Shown in pieces: positions 1 to 13,100 of a stretch of DNA of 64,000 bases. Numbering within the stretch: the first letter of the stretch is position 1; every line of letters begins with the position of its first letter. The position numbers and the translations under genes are program-made. The notes below the pieces were generated by a model. That model was not told the DNA's origin. It worked only from the letters and a program-made list of their open reading frames with translations, and did not search any database. The DNA comes from Anarhynchus alexandrinus (lineage: Eukaryota; Chordata; Aves; Charadriiformes; Charadriidae), in contig VUYV01000214.1 of the NCBI GenBank assembly GCA_008711295.1, positions 496,001 through 560,000 on the forward strand, in the 5' to 3' direction.

Positions 1-130
1 CTCGCAGCCCTGCGGCAGATCAGACCCTCCCTGACAGGCGGCAGCCAGGGCAGAGGGCAGCCGTTCCTGCCCCGAGCCAGCACCCCCACCTTTGCCTCCT
101 GCTCCAGAGGTAGAATCCCCTTTGCCAACC

Positions 131-136
131 ATTAAA
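131..136 (+). terminator. Possible ATTAAA polyadenylation signal of a convergent gene
   Basis: ATTAAA lies on the plus strand facing the MRTFA signal 29 bp away. In mammals the convergent neighbour of MRTFA is SGSM3. If synteny holds, positions 1-160 would be the end of the SGSM3 3'UTR and the two mRNAs would overlap tail to tail. No coding sequence of SGSM3 is visible in these 130 bases, so this is inference from gene order. Confidence 0.3.
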
Positions 137-149
137 CCCAGCATGCCGG

Positions 150-640
150 GGGAGCACAACCCCCTTTATTTGCCAATCCCAGCAAAGTGTGGGGTGCTGC
201 TTCTGGCAACGGCTCAGGCCCAGTCATGCTATGTCCTGCTGCAAGAGGCATGAGGGAACTCGCGTCTGGCAGCACTGCGCCCCGTGCGCTGCCATCGCTG
301 CTCCTGCCTGGAGGCAGAGGGGCTGCTGGCTCTGTTCTCACCCGAGCTGGGTCAGGCGGCACCAAGGCGTGGCAGAAGGCCACCAGCCCCAGAGCTCCTG
401 CAGCCTCCTCTTCCCCCCCAGCAGCCGTTCTCCCTGCCCCGGCCTGGCCCGCTGCCCAGGCAGCAGCGACTCGAACAGCAGGTCTGCCTTTGCCACCACT
501 GCAGGAAGGACACTGTTGGGGGAGGAGTACAAATACTAGGAGCTCATTTCCTTTTTTTTTTTTTTTTTGGTTGACTGGCCTCTCCCCCCTGCATGCCCGT
601 GCCCTCCCACTCCCCTTCCCTTCAGTCTCTGCTCACAGAG
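150..640 (-). other. MRTFA: MRTFA 3' untranslated region (approximate)
   Basis: The region follows the stop codon at 641 and runs to an expected cleavage point 10-30 nt past the AATAAA at 170-165. It is GC-rich apart from a T17 run at 552-568, which is an A17 run in the mRNA. The resulting ~0.5-kb UTR is short for this gene, so a longer form ending left of the window is possible. Open frames on the plus strand here look like by-products of GC-rich sequence. Confidence 0.6.
165..170 (-). terminator. Polyadenylation signal AATAAA for MRTFA
   Basis: The plus-strand text is tttatt, read on the minus strand as AATAAA, about 470 nt past the stop codon. The minus sequence after it (GGTTGTG..., ...GGGTTTAATGGTTGG) is G/T-rich, as expected for a downstream element. 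It is the only canonical hexamer I found between the stop codon and the window edge. Confidence 0.55.
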
Positions 641-1140
641 TTACAAGCAAGAATCCCAGTGCAGCTGCAGATCATGTCCATCAAGGAAGTCTGTGGAAAA
701 GAGGCTGGGAGCCGCAGTGCTAAGGGGAGCCAAGCTCATGACGGGCCCCCCCGGCAGCTCCAGCCAGTCCATGCTGTCCAAGTTAGCCTCAGCCAGGTCC
801 AGGGCTATGCCCCCGGATGGCTCGTGAGCAAAGTGCAATTCCGAGGTGTCCATAGGTGAAGGCGGGTGGTCCAGGATGGCCGAGCTGCTCAGCATCTCAC
901 TGTGGAGGTCATCAATCAGGGACAGGGGCTCCGGCCCATCATGGCCTGCCGTCAGCAGCGGGAGGCCAGTGCTGCTCTCCAGGAAGTCCTCCAGCCGGCC
1001 GACAAGCACCGGCTGCCCCAAGGATACTGGCACCACCAGCTCTGAGGATTGGTGGCTGCTGGGCGGTGGGGAGCAGGCTGGGGCCACGGGTGGTTCTTTC
1101 CCAGCTGGGGATGACTGATCCTTGAAGTCAGCAGAAATCT
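641..1140 (-). CDS. MRTFA: MRTFA last coding exon, C-terminal transactivation domain
   Basis: The acceptor is tttccatacag; 500 coding nt end at TAA (643-641). The product starts (E)ISADFKDQSSPAGKEPP. It then carries the conserved blocks GRLEDFLESSTGLPLLTAGH, DGPEPLSLIDDLHSEMLSSS, AILDHPPSPMDTSELHF and LDSMDWLELPGGPVMSLAPL, and ends LFSTDFLDGHDLQLHWDSCL. Acidic residues interleaved with Leu, Phe and Trp are typical of an activation domain. The end matches MRTFA and differs from MRTFB and myocardin. The segment between GKEPP and GRLEDF is poorly conserved relative to human. Confidence 0.97.
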
Positions 1141-4100
1141 CTGTATGGAAAACAAACAGGCAGGCCAGGGTGAGGAAAAGCTTGGCTGAACACCAGAAGG
1201 ATCCCCCCTCCACGCACCAGGGCAACAGGGACTGCCCCAGGCTGAGCCATCACTGACCCCCTGGGATAAGGAAACCCATCCTGTGCCCACACCTGGCTCA
1301 CTATGGGGAGTTTTCAGCCCGCCTCTGGGGAATTCAAGTTCTCTCCAGTATCGCAGAAGAGACGGGCCCAGATCTGATGCAGCAGGGCCACCGAGAAGCA
1401 TCATCCTAATGCCTGACTGACATCTCCCTCAGTGCCTCAATGACTACTGCCAATGCTAAAGGCACTGGCAGGGACGTAGGAGCAAAGACCTATGCCATGA
1501 CAGACTCTCCCCTCAGTGCTCCATAATCCCCAGGCTCAAACCCAAAGACTATGGGAAACGCTGCCTTTGTCTCCTTACCTCCACTTTCGATGAGAATATC
1601 AAACAGGTCGTCCATCTGCTGGCTGGAACAGCCGTTCTCCTGCGGGGAGCGAGTGCAGGATTAGCTTCCTATTTGCCAGGGGAGCTTCCACCTCCAGCAA
1701 CACCCTTGGCTGCTGGCTCTCCTCCCTCGCCCCAAGGATGGGGCTGTTATCTAGCAAGAATGAGCACATGGAGGCCTGGCACCAGAATCCTCCGTAACCC
1801 CAGGCTGTTACTGGAGGGGAAGGCATAGTCTGCAACTGCTGTACTAACACTCACCAGGCAGTGAGTGGTTTGGAATCTCTACCTGTGGTTTAGGGTCTGC
1901 CCCAACCCCTCCACAGGGAATTCAGCTCAGAAGGTGCAGTTGTGTCTCCATTCTGTATTACTGGCCCAGATCAGGAATCTAAGCAGATTCACAATGGTAA
2001 CTTTTCACCTGTTCTCCAAGGAAACCAGGGAGAAGAACTGCTCTCACCTGGGCCTTTGGCTGTTGCTTCATGGCCTCTTCATAGCCTGGTGGCTCTTTCA
2101 TTGGGACCGAGGGAACAGGGAGAGGAGGTGGAGGAGTTCCAAAAAGCGACGTGTGCTGTGGCTGCTCCAGGTCCATCTGGGCTGGGGAAGGGGCAGCAGG
2201 AGAGCCGGGCTGCGATGAGGGCTGTTTAGAATGAAGGCAGAAGGGGTGATCAGGGGAGAGTCCACATCAACTCCTGTCTCACAGCTGCTTTGAGAGCCCA
2301 TCACCCCCTCTCTTGGTGAGCGCTGAGCAGAGGTCTACAGTGCTCCGCCCCCACAAGCCTGACTTCTTCCGTGCACTATGCCCTGGCTGCAGGGGAGAAA
2401 GATTTCCCCTCCAACTCACAGCTGGAAATCTTTTGCTGATTTTTCTAATGCTAAAGCAACCACACCACAAACCGCCCCCGGGCTGCTCCTGGATGCAGAG
2501 AGCCTCATCTGTCCAAGTGGGGGATTCCTCTAGCACTTTGGAGAGAGAGGGCACTTCCCTTGTTCAGCCTACTCTCTGCAATTTATCCAGGACCTATCTT
2601 TTACCCACCTCCCTCCGCAGTGCCTGCTTTGGGGACATAATTGAGCTTCACCAGCAGCAAGTTTCACAGCCTGATGGTGGGCAGAGAGCACCAGAGCATT
2701 CAGCAGCACCAGAGACCTCCAAAGGAAACCCCAAATGTTGCAGGAAGTGGTGCTCGTGACTCAGCTTTACCAGATGAATCAGCACACAACTGCCCATAAG
2801 AAAAATTAAAATGTGGATGAGGTCTTTGCCTCTACAGCAGTTTTGCATCACCCCCACTGAAGCTGCTCCCCTAGAGCAGTGATCCCCGGGCAGTAGCTGA
2901 ATGCCAGTTCCAACACTTGTACTTGATGTTCTTCCCATCCTGTTTTCCCTGGAAAGCTGTTCATCTGTTCTGTGACCTGCAGGTAGAGGAGCCACCCCAG
3001 GCCCTGGCCGGCAGAGCTGCTCTGGTGTCTGCTCTCTTCCTGAGAGGGAAGAGGAGAGTCACCATAGATGCCTCCACAGCACACGAGCTAAGGGAGTCTG
3101 AGGGAAAAGGTGCCTTTGTTGTTTTACCTTCTGCATTTCCTCAAAGGTCTCAAAGCAAATCAAGGCACTGACCCTTTGCAAAGTGGACAGCCCACTCTGA
3201 CTACGCTAGAAATGATTCCTGTCTTCATATCCTTTCCAGGATCTGACTCAAAAGTGATTCTCCAAGCTCTAAAAACTCCTCATAATCTTTCTGTATCTTA
3301 TCTTAATTACATGTTAGAGAGAGAGCTAAGTCATCCCTGATGTGGGCTAGAAAGGGAGGAGATGCACAGCAGAGCCTCTTTACACCCATCACCGGGAGAA
3401 GCGGTAAAGCCAGAGGTGCCCTCTTTCCTGATCCTGCACCACACTTCACACAGAGATGGTTATCTCTGCTATGCTCAGGGCGCAGGAATGGAAATCACAG
3501 CATGTTCACCAGAGAGCAAAAGGTCACATCCTTTTGCCCCTCTCAGAGCTCATATGCCACATTCAGTAGCAGACATGCTGCCCACAGCACCGTGCAGTAA
3601 CACTCCCCATGCAGTAACCACCTTCTCAGTTTAGCAGCACTCCCTCAAGAATTGGGGACATCACTGTGAACCAAAGCTGCTCACTCTGGCCTCTCATCAT
3701 TTTTAATTGATAGACAATGCTTGTTTAAAACACCAGCTGGTATTCTGCCCAGATGTGGGCCCAAAAGGCAGAAGCTAGTAAATTGTCAGGGTTTAGCCCA
3801 GAGCTCTTTGCTGTAAAGCCTCCACATCGCTTCCAAGCGTGCCTGTACGGGAAGACCTCATGAACACTTAGTGCTCCTGAAACCTCATGCCTGATGGGCT
3901 CTCTCCATCACAACTAGTTCAGCAGGAGGCAGGGGAATGGAGAGGCCGTGCCAGGCACCCCTTCTGCTGCCACATTCAAGCAGAAAACCAAACACTCCAC
4001 ACAGCTGCAAGCTGTGGCAGAAGCTGCTGTGAGATTTCAGTTGCTGTGATGATGGTCTCTGACCAGGATTGTGCCTGTGTGTTCCCTTCCCACTGCTGCT

Positions 4101-7100
4101 ACAAATCCCGGCAGCAGGCAAATAAAAACAAGGAAGAAGTGAGCAGGCAGCGAGCTACCTTTCTGACAGATTGGTTTAGTCCTCTGGGCTGCTGCTGCTG
4201 CTGCGTGGGCTGCTGCTGCTGCTTCTGCTGCTGCGTGGGCTGCTGTTTCTGCTGCTGCGTGGGCTGCTGAGGGGTGCTTGCAGGTAGCTGACACGTCGGT
4301 TGGCTGGAAGTTTTAGCGGGTGATGATTGTACTCTCTGGAAAGAAAAGGGTATCCATGAGAAGTTATTCCCCAGACAACATGGAACAAGGCTTGTGTTTC
4401 TTAAAGGATTCATGGAGTTTGTTCTTCCCCACTCTTTAGGAAATTCAGTCAATCATTCTGTTTCACCAAGCAGAGAAATCAGATCGGGGTGGGATTCAGA
4501 GTCCTAAAAGAGGAGGTCATACCAGTCTAAATCCCAGGGCTACCTGTGACATCCCTTGAGGGCTGGCAGACCTGACACAGGACCTGAGCCATGCTGGAGC
4601 AGCAGCTGAAGTTCAGGTGAGATACCCTGGGGTATCAAGGGTGACACCGGATGCTGATACTTAGACAGCAGACTGTCATCTCATCTGCTACACAGCAAAT
4701 GCAGCCTGTTCAGTGCCTGTCCCTGATGGTAGATGCTGCCACTTGCTCTGCAGAAGGTGCAAGAAATGTAGAAGCAGAGAATGAAAATCATCTCTGATGC
4801 CATGGAAGATGCTGGGGTTTGACTTATGCCATAAAACCTGCGCATATTTATCCCTTCCTGGAAGAAACACTTGGAACACTTCTGTTAAGTGCTGAGCTCA
4901 TGCCAACAGAGGAATAGTAGATCATCTCTGATGAAAGACTCTGTTAACACTGAAATACTGACACGCGTTAAAACAAAGAGCAGTCAAAAAGCAAAAAGTC
5001 TGCTCCCGGGGTCTGACTGCAGCTCTCAGTAGACAAGGTGACCTATCTATCACTCCAACTACAATCTCTCTAATAAAGGACAAGAGGTGAAATACCCCCT
5101 GCTTTTTTTTAATACCACAGGCATAGTTGTTCTTTCAAAAAGTAGTGAAACGTGGCAGCAAACCCTTGTCCTCCAAGCCTGAGATCCCGCCTGACAAAAG
5201 GCAGAAGCATGCGTTTGGAAGAATGCTGAACAGCCTGTGATGCACACAGTCAATCATGCATTGCTGTACACAGTTCCTCATTGTCAAATTCCAGTCTTTT
5301 TGCTGAAGATCTGCTTACACTGCTTTGTTTTACAAAGCCATGATCTACCAGCCATCGTAGCAAGCAACTCAGCCATTTTAGTATTTACTGCATTGAATTT
5401 CCACCACGCTAAGTCATCCTATGGTAACCTGAACCGTAAGAGCGAGAAGAGGGAGAGAGGAACCCAACTGCCTGCAGCAGGGCTGTGATCTAACCATTGC
5501 CTACCTGCAAGGCCGGGCAGCTACTCCCTGCCTTCCCGTGGGGCGAGAGGCCCTGCCTCTCGGCGCTCTGCTTGGTCACGGTGAGGACGATGTGGGTCCC
5601 TGTGGAGTCGGTGATGAGGGTGGGGGGAGGGGTGCCCTTGATGAGGTCGCTCAGGGAGCTCCCTTGCTGGCCAAGGAAAAGCCGCGGGCTGTGGGACTGG
5701 CACGGCGGCTCTGCTTCCGCGGCTGGCACCTCCTGCTTCACCATCACGGCTTTCTTTGGCACTGGGCTTGGATTCAAAGTGTCCATTTGGCTAGCTGTTG
5801 GTGCAGGGCTGAATTGGTCTGTTTGGCCACTGGGTTGATTTGCAAACTGGCAACTCAGGAAACCGTTTTCACTTTTGACCTGGGTGCCAAACGCTACTGG
5901 GTTGGAGGCAAGGGCTGTTCCTTCTCCCGCAGCCGCTGGGGCCGGTAGTGACTGCTGAGAGCGCTTCTCCTGCTCTAGCTGTAGTCTAAGCATCTCAACC
6001 AGCTGCTGCTTCTGCTTCAGCATGCGAGTTAGTTCCTCGATCTGCTTGTCCTTCTCCTGCAGCATCTGGTCTTTGTCCTTAACTTCTGCATCTCTGCTGT
6101 TACCAGTGCTGCACCGCTCCGACCTGGGTGTTGCATTTACGCTGCAGGAGGCAGACTTGGAGCTTTCTTCCTTCACCAGGAACTGCACTGGAGATGCCTG
6201 CAAGGTGAGCTGGGTCAGGGGTGAAGTCACCATCTCTCCAAAGGTGTCTCCGGTGGCCGAGTTCTCGTCCCCTGTGCTCATTTGTGAGCGCTCAGAAGGA
6301 GTTGGAGAAACAGGAGGAGTCGAGCCTGTGCTGCCAAACTTCATCACGCCGCCACCAGTGACTGTGGCCACAACTACTTCTGCTGGTGCAATACCAGTGG
6401 TGACCAGAGCTGGCCCAGTGCTCAGCCTGGCAGCTGGGAAGGCCACCACCACTTCGGCAGCTTTTGGGATGACGGCTGCTGTGTTGGGCTTGGGAGTGGG
6501 GGTTGTTTGGCTGGCTGCACCGTTCTGCTCTTGATAAGCTCTAAGACGCTCAATCAGACCTGTCTTTGTGCCCGAGACAGGCAAAGCCCTCAACTTCAGC
6601 TCTTGCTTCAGCTCTGCTACCTGAAACGGGGGGAAAAAAGCAGGCAACATTAAGAGAACATACATTCTTTATTAACAGCTACCACAACCATGGAGCAAAG
6701 GACTAAACTGACCCTCCTGCAGGCCAACAAACCTCTATCTCAGGTACAAACTGCAGGGTAGCAATGCCAGCTGTTATGACTAACTCCTGTCAGTCCACCT
6801 CAGCCCTGCTCTGGGGCAACAACATCGTTCAGTACCACCCTCTCCACTGACAATGGCAAAAAAAGGGCTGTGCAGCTCCACAAGACATTTACCTTCATCT
6901 CATCCAGGTTAGCAGGGAGAGGGCCAGGCTTTCCCACTGCAGCATTACTGTTTTGTCGCATCAGCCCACTGGAACTCGAGGATACTGAAGATGTGCTGCT
7001 GACCGTGGCAGAGAGATTGCGTACAGCAGGGGCACTGGCACCACTCTGCTGCTCTCCTGGAGGCCTGCAGGGAAAGAAAAAACACAGACATCAAAACCAA

Positions 7101-10100
7101 AGTGGAAAGGCACTGGAGGCCCTCAGTGTCAACAGTCATCTTCAGAAATATCTGGGTCGCTAGTGCCACCCTAGTCACTAAAGCACACCAGTACCTTCGA
7201 CTATATCCATGCCCCTTACCCTGCCAACCAACTCATTTCAGCTGCTTTTGTCTGATTCATCTGACACTGGCCTTTTTGTGGCTCGCTGTAACGTAACGAG
7301 ATTGAGTGTGTTACACCCAACTGCCACACCTCACACCCAGAACACAATGTCTCTAATAACAGTACTGGGGAAGCAAGTGCTCCCTAAGTGAGAGCTGCCA
7401 TTTAGGACCCATACTTTGGTGGAGCTGGCAGGATGGTCTGATAGTTGTAGTGCTGCTGCTGCTGCTGGCTGAGGATCTGAAGCTGGAGAAAGAGCTGCTG
7501 CTGCTGCAGTATTTTGGCATAGGATGAATCCATGGGAGGAGCTCCCTTGTCCTGCTTTTGGTCCGGGGGAATATACTGATGATATTTAAGCTTCTTGACT
7601 TTCGGCTTCAACTCCTTGGCTTTTTTACTGCGCTGAGACTTCTCACTAGCAGACTTGGGCTGGCTTTGCTATTTAGAAGAAAAGGAGGAAGCAAATAAGA
7701 ATGGAAACACTGAAATAACATAACACTCCACGTAAACCAGAACACACGGTGGGATTTTCATTTCAAAATTCTCCAGATTTGACCTCAGGGTCTTTCCATG
7801 CTTCTCTAACTCAGGCAACAGTATAGTCACCCGCAGCAGCTTACACTGCACCATAACATGGGTCATCTTTCCCAGCACACCAGACCACTTGCTCATCCAG
7901 TGCAGACACACTGACTCTAGTTATGGATAATGCTGATCGTTTCAAAACATTTTGCATTCAGGACCCATTTTACAGAAGGTGAATACATCATGGAACAGAA
8001 AAACCTATTAAATATGTTACAGCTAGTATCAGACAAAGACTTCCCTTGCATCTGTTAACACAATACTTTCAACTCCAAACCTTCTTCAGAGTAAGGATCT
8101 TATCTTCTATCAGACTACAACAATGAAGAAACCAGCCAAAATAGTACCTTAATGAGTGTTGGTGGGGGCTTGGCAGCAGTAAGAGCTGCTCCATTGGTAA
8201 GACTAGGAGGCAGAAGAGGCGGAGGTGGCAGAGGCGGGGGTGGCTGTTCAGGTAGGAAAAGTGTTTCACTGGAGTCTGCACTAATCTGCAATTGGGATGT
8301 ACCCTGCAGGGACAGAAAACGACATAATGAACACACATATGAGGACAGAAATGGTTTAAGAGAGTGCAGTAAGTTGACACTTCCAGGGAAGCAGCACGAG
8401 TTTCAAGTCATTAATTAGACTCTTCTAACCCACTGCTTCAGTTTGTCCCTGAGAAGCAGCACAACTTCTTAGGGCAGAAAAGGAATCAAAATCCCACACA
8501 TGTATCTCCCAGCTTTGCCTGCCAGGATCAGTTGCACACCAACACAGGCTGTATCACCAAGTAATGACTGCCCCCCTTCCCTACATGGCACCACTACAGG
8601 AGCTTCTGAATAAACAGAGGACTTCACCAACAACACATGGAGCTAAGACCACTTGTGAAATCTCACACACTATACCTTTTAAGGATCCCTCAGTCTCACT
8701 TTTTAGGATCCTCTGCCACAAATCAGCAGTAGCTGTGAAGCTCCAAGGCACTGCAGGAGGCTACCACATTCTCACCTGAGCTAGTGATGTGCCAGTGGTG
8801 CTAGGGAGAGGCTCACAAATCCGGGAGTCCATCGGCGATGGGACAGACCCCTGAGACTCATGGCTGGCTGGCTGTTCTGGGGAGAGGGCATCACTGCTGT
8901 CCTCATCAAAGGAGGAATTGTCTGCAACCTTTGGATAGTTCACCTGTCCAACTAGAAAGACAAACATCAACTGTGGTCTTTAAAGTGGAATAAGAAATTA
9001 TTTCACTCGACACTAGATGGTTCACAAAGATAATGAAGGCACGGAGAGTTATGTCTGAGTTGTGCTTAAAGCACCAACTAAAAATGAGAGAACAGAGGCC
9101 AAACTGGATCAGTTTTGAGTGTTCACATTCATCTCTGCTATCAGTAGAATAAAGTGATGCAGACTGGGGTGAGCCATTTCCCTTGCTTCTTAGCCAGACA
9201 AGATCAGGAAGTATAACAAGAGCTACTTAACTCCGCCCAAACCCAGATCTGTGGCATGACTTATTTGATTAGCATTTGGCACCAAAGAAGAAGGTTAGAC
9301 AGTGTAAGCTTGGGTCATGGTTTATTTGGTGTTCTTCCTATGCTGTGGAAGGTAGAAACCCTCTTCAAGACAGAATCCCAAATTGTCCTCTTGTATAAGC
9401 AACAAGGGCTCTGGATTAAGTGGTGGCCCTGAGTGCTATTAGCATTTCTGTCTATCTGCATGTCCAGTAGATAAATTCACTTGAGTGTACATTTGTAACG
9501 CACTAATGTTTTTTAGATTACATTATCTCAAATTAATCCTGCTAAGCTGGAAAATACTATCGTTTGCACCTAACATAAAAGCAACAGAAATCCAGAGAGA
9601 TGTCAAAGTCAGAAGGAAGCCACTTCTCTAATGCTCCAGTTCACAAGTTCACTTTTTCTCTTCCTCAACCACTTCTTGTGCAATAGTGAAGGCAGACTGT
9701 CCCACAACACTGTCCTTTTCCTTTTTCATGAAAAGTATTCCATCTTGCTCACAGTTGTCCCATTTGTCTTTAAAGTAGTTAGGCATGTTTGAGGGGATGA
9801 ATAACCACAGACGCACACAGACTGTTCAGTCTGGGGAGACGGGCAACAGCACTGCTGAGGCAGTGGGAAGGCTATTCCTCAGCATTCCTTTCAGCCCTTG
9901 GAATGGCACTGGCATGATTTACATCTGTTCTGGTTTATTTTTAAAGGAGTTGAATCCTCTGAAGTTTTTAAGTTCACAGACAGCTTTTGTTTCATCACAC
10001 CTGTTTATATTCTGTCTCCTCTCCCTGATCTAAGTCAGTGGGTTCCCCCTGACCAAGGTTGCTGACATGTTATAATGGGAGAGGGATTTTTAAGGAGAGA

Positions 10101-13100
10101 ATCTAGGGAATGCAATCTTCAACAGTCTTTCAAGTCTTTAGGGTATGCAATTGCTTTCACATTATTCTGGGGCGTCCAAACTCCCTATAATTTAATGTCT
10201 CTGTAGCACTATCTGGGCCAGAGGGAGTTCTGCTTTTTAGAATCCTTGGGGCTGAAAGGCTGTGATTCTGAGGCAGGAAAACAAGACCAACCATGGGACT
10301 GCACTCCCTTAGACAGGCAGATGAATTGATAGGAAATCACAGCCACCTCTAGGAAAAGCCGTCAACACAGATCCTCCTCTGGCCTTACCTATAATGGCTT
10401 CCTTCAGGCTCGATTCCACAGGCAAGATGTTCTTCTCCACCAGCTCCATAGGACCTGGCCTCTGCGCTATCTTCTCATTGAGGTCATCTGCCAGCCTGGC
10501 TCTCTTTAGCTTCAGCTGCTTAGCCTGCAAGGAGGGTTCAGCTGAGGTCTCTGTTCAGGGGAGAGTAAATAAAACCGCATCAATCCAGCAATGGTCAACC
10601 TATGCACTTTAGCAGTATCTTACTTCTAGTCAGAAGGTAACTGTAGATAACAGTAGATAACTGTACAGGAAAATAGTTGCAGATAACAATAGATAACTAT
10701 GCACTATAAAGATATTATAGATATTATGTATATTTAAGTTATAAAGATAATTACAGTAGCCTTTGTGACTCTAGAATAGGACAAATTCACTGTTCTCAAA
10801 CCTGATGTCACTCAATTCTCATTCAGCTTTTCCCTTTCAGTTGTGTCCAAAGATGTGGTACTCAGCAGCAGCATAGCACTCCCCACTCTGAAACTGAGGT
10901 GCTTACTGATTAGACCAAATCTGCCTCGCTCCCTTTTGGATATTTTACAGTATCTTCCCTTAGCAGAACAGCAATCCACAGTCATTCCATTTCATTGTTT
11001 CTCAGCTACACAAAACTGCACAATTTTGAGTTCACATAACAGATTCTTCTGAGAATCTCCATGCAAGCAGAGTTGAATCCCTCCCAAGAAATCATGCAAC
11101 AGGCATGATGATCTGCCTGCTTCCAACTGAAAGACAGACTTGGGGGTCAGAGGCGATACAAAAAGCAGTTAAATAAGTAGTTACAATAAAGTTTCTTGTT
11201 GATGTTTTCCTGTTCAGCACCTGGCATACCTTCTAGAATGTGCATCCTAACCAGCTCTGATCTCTCTGGCCGGGACCGGATTTTCCGTTTCAGATAGTCC
11301 TCTGTCTGCAGCAAAAACAGACAAGCAAGAACCAATTTCAGTTGGTCAGACACGGGAGTGAGGTAACCTTGGACAGCACAAACAAGAGAAACAACCATCT
11401 TTAGCTGTTACTGAGATCTAGATAAACACAGAACAGAGAAGGGGCATATCTTCTGTCCCAGAGCACCCAGAGAATGAGCTTATTCTAACGATGACCTTCG
11501 ACTGTACATCGCCTCAGTGTAAAGGTGCACTGCTGCCCCGCAGAACAGAAACTGGAAAGGACTTCCTCAAGAGCTGAAGCCCTCTCTTCCCCTTTTATGC
11601 AATACCATTAACTTGTGTCAGAGTGAAATTCAAGACATTGCTTTTTACATTAAAGATATATGCACTGGTTCCATTTTTCACAGCAAATAGTTTCATACAC
11701 TGATGACATTCGGGGCTAACTTGTCGTTTGGGCATCCTCTTTTATTTGTTTAAAGATATGTTACTTGTTAAACTAAAGACCCCATGCACTCCCTTGGCAG
11801 GCAGAATCTAAATGCTATGACAAGACCCATTTAATTTCCAGAAGTGCTTTCAGGTCTGTCTTTGGAGAATGCACTACAGAGCAATGTACAGAGACAACCC
11901 TCTCCAGGCTGAGCACATTACCCTTTACACAGCCCAGAAATAGGAGCAGTGGGTAACAGACTGGTATGTATCGGCCATCAGAATGGGCATTTAGAGAAAA
12001 TAAATATTAAAGTCAATCAGAAAACTGCCCCATACTTGCTCAGTTGCCCACACCAAAATATTAACTTAATAAGAAGGTTTTAGGAAATAAGAGGAGGAAG
12101 AAGCAAAAGCCTTTAGGATGCTGGTCTTAATGCAAAGTCCACTGTTCCAATCCTTCCACAGAGTTTAAAGTCCTAACACTCCCTTACAGGTTTTAATCAC
12201 AGCTGTTATTTTTTTTATTTATGTTGCTTTCACTTTTAAAACAAAACTTAGGCCAGCAGTCATAACAGGTTTGCTAATCAGAAAAAAACTATCCCCAGAG
12301 GCCTTTTGAGGAACAGAAATCATCAAGAAACCCTGTAGTTAGCAAAGGTGCTGGATGAAGTGTGACGCCTGGCTTCCTCTTTCTATAGAGCCAGAAGTCT
12401 GTGTGATTTCAGTGTTACAAGATTTTGTGGGGGATCCTCTTTACTAAATTTTCAGTTTTTAGTGTCCTAGATAAACAAGTGCACGTGCAGGTAACAGAGA
12501 ACCATACACTTTCCTCAAAGGTGGAACTGAGCTCCACATGATTGCAGCATTTAAGGGCAAAACAGACACCATAAAAATAAAAAAATATGGACAGTGGGGA
12601 GGAAGAATATCAGGGACTTCCAGAAAAAAAGAGTCCAGGAGAAATCCAGGCACCACATTCACTGTTTTTTAGTTCACTGAGGGTTAACCACCACCATATA
12701 CAAGCTAAAGAAGACCCCATCCAATAAATGTCTGACTGCATAGTGCTGTATTACATCCAGAATATAAACGATTTTCTTCTGCATCTCACTAACAGCTTCA
12801 GGATGCTCAAAACACAAGACATACTATTCCTGACTTCCTCAAAACATTAAAGAGCATATTGCATCTTACCCTGGCCCGCTCCAAACTCCTTCTTTGCTCA
12901 TGAAATGCAGCTGGACTTTTCAGAGCTGTTGAGAGAAAAACGTTTAGAGAATGAATTAGAACGTTGAAAGTTCTCTCACTGCACATCCCTTCACGCCAAC
13001 TAAGTTAAGAAATACACCACAGCAACTGCCTCCTGCATCTTTCAACACAGCGGACCAGATCTCCAGCTGGTATAAAGCGATGCGAACTGACATCTTCCAT

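Larger units (their letters stand above)
10551..11229 (-). other. MRTFA: MRTFA intron with degenerate tandem repeat and SINE-like segment
   Basis: A 679-bp intron, gtatgc...gaacag. It contains a degenerate GATAAC-rich tandem tract (10630-10700) and a stretch near 10843-10920 that resembles the head of an old tRNA-derived SINE; both are listed separately. Confidence 0.88.

Noticed and set aside
187..723. 178-codon open frame on the plus strand at the 3' end of MRTFA
   Set aside because: It overlaps the 3'UTR and the antisense of the last exon in GC-rich sequence; the product is low-complexity Ala/Pro/Ser with no recognisable domain.
2174..2176. Shorter acceptor directly before ATG GAC CTG in the PPGYEEA exon
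   Set aside because: The 2221 acceptor adds codons (PSSQPGSPAAPSPAQ) that match the human protein, so the longer exon is preferred; the short one remains a possible variant.
2313..2759. 148-codon plus-strand open frame in an intron
   Set aside because: No similarity recognised and no splice or promoter context; similar frames occur throughout the window.
8675..8684. CArG box CCTTTTAAGG in an MRTFA intron, suggesting SRF/MRTF autoregulation
   Set aside because: A CC(A/T)6GG match is expected about four times by chance in 64 kb, and nothing nearby supports an enhancer.
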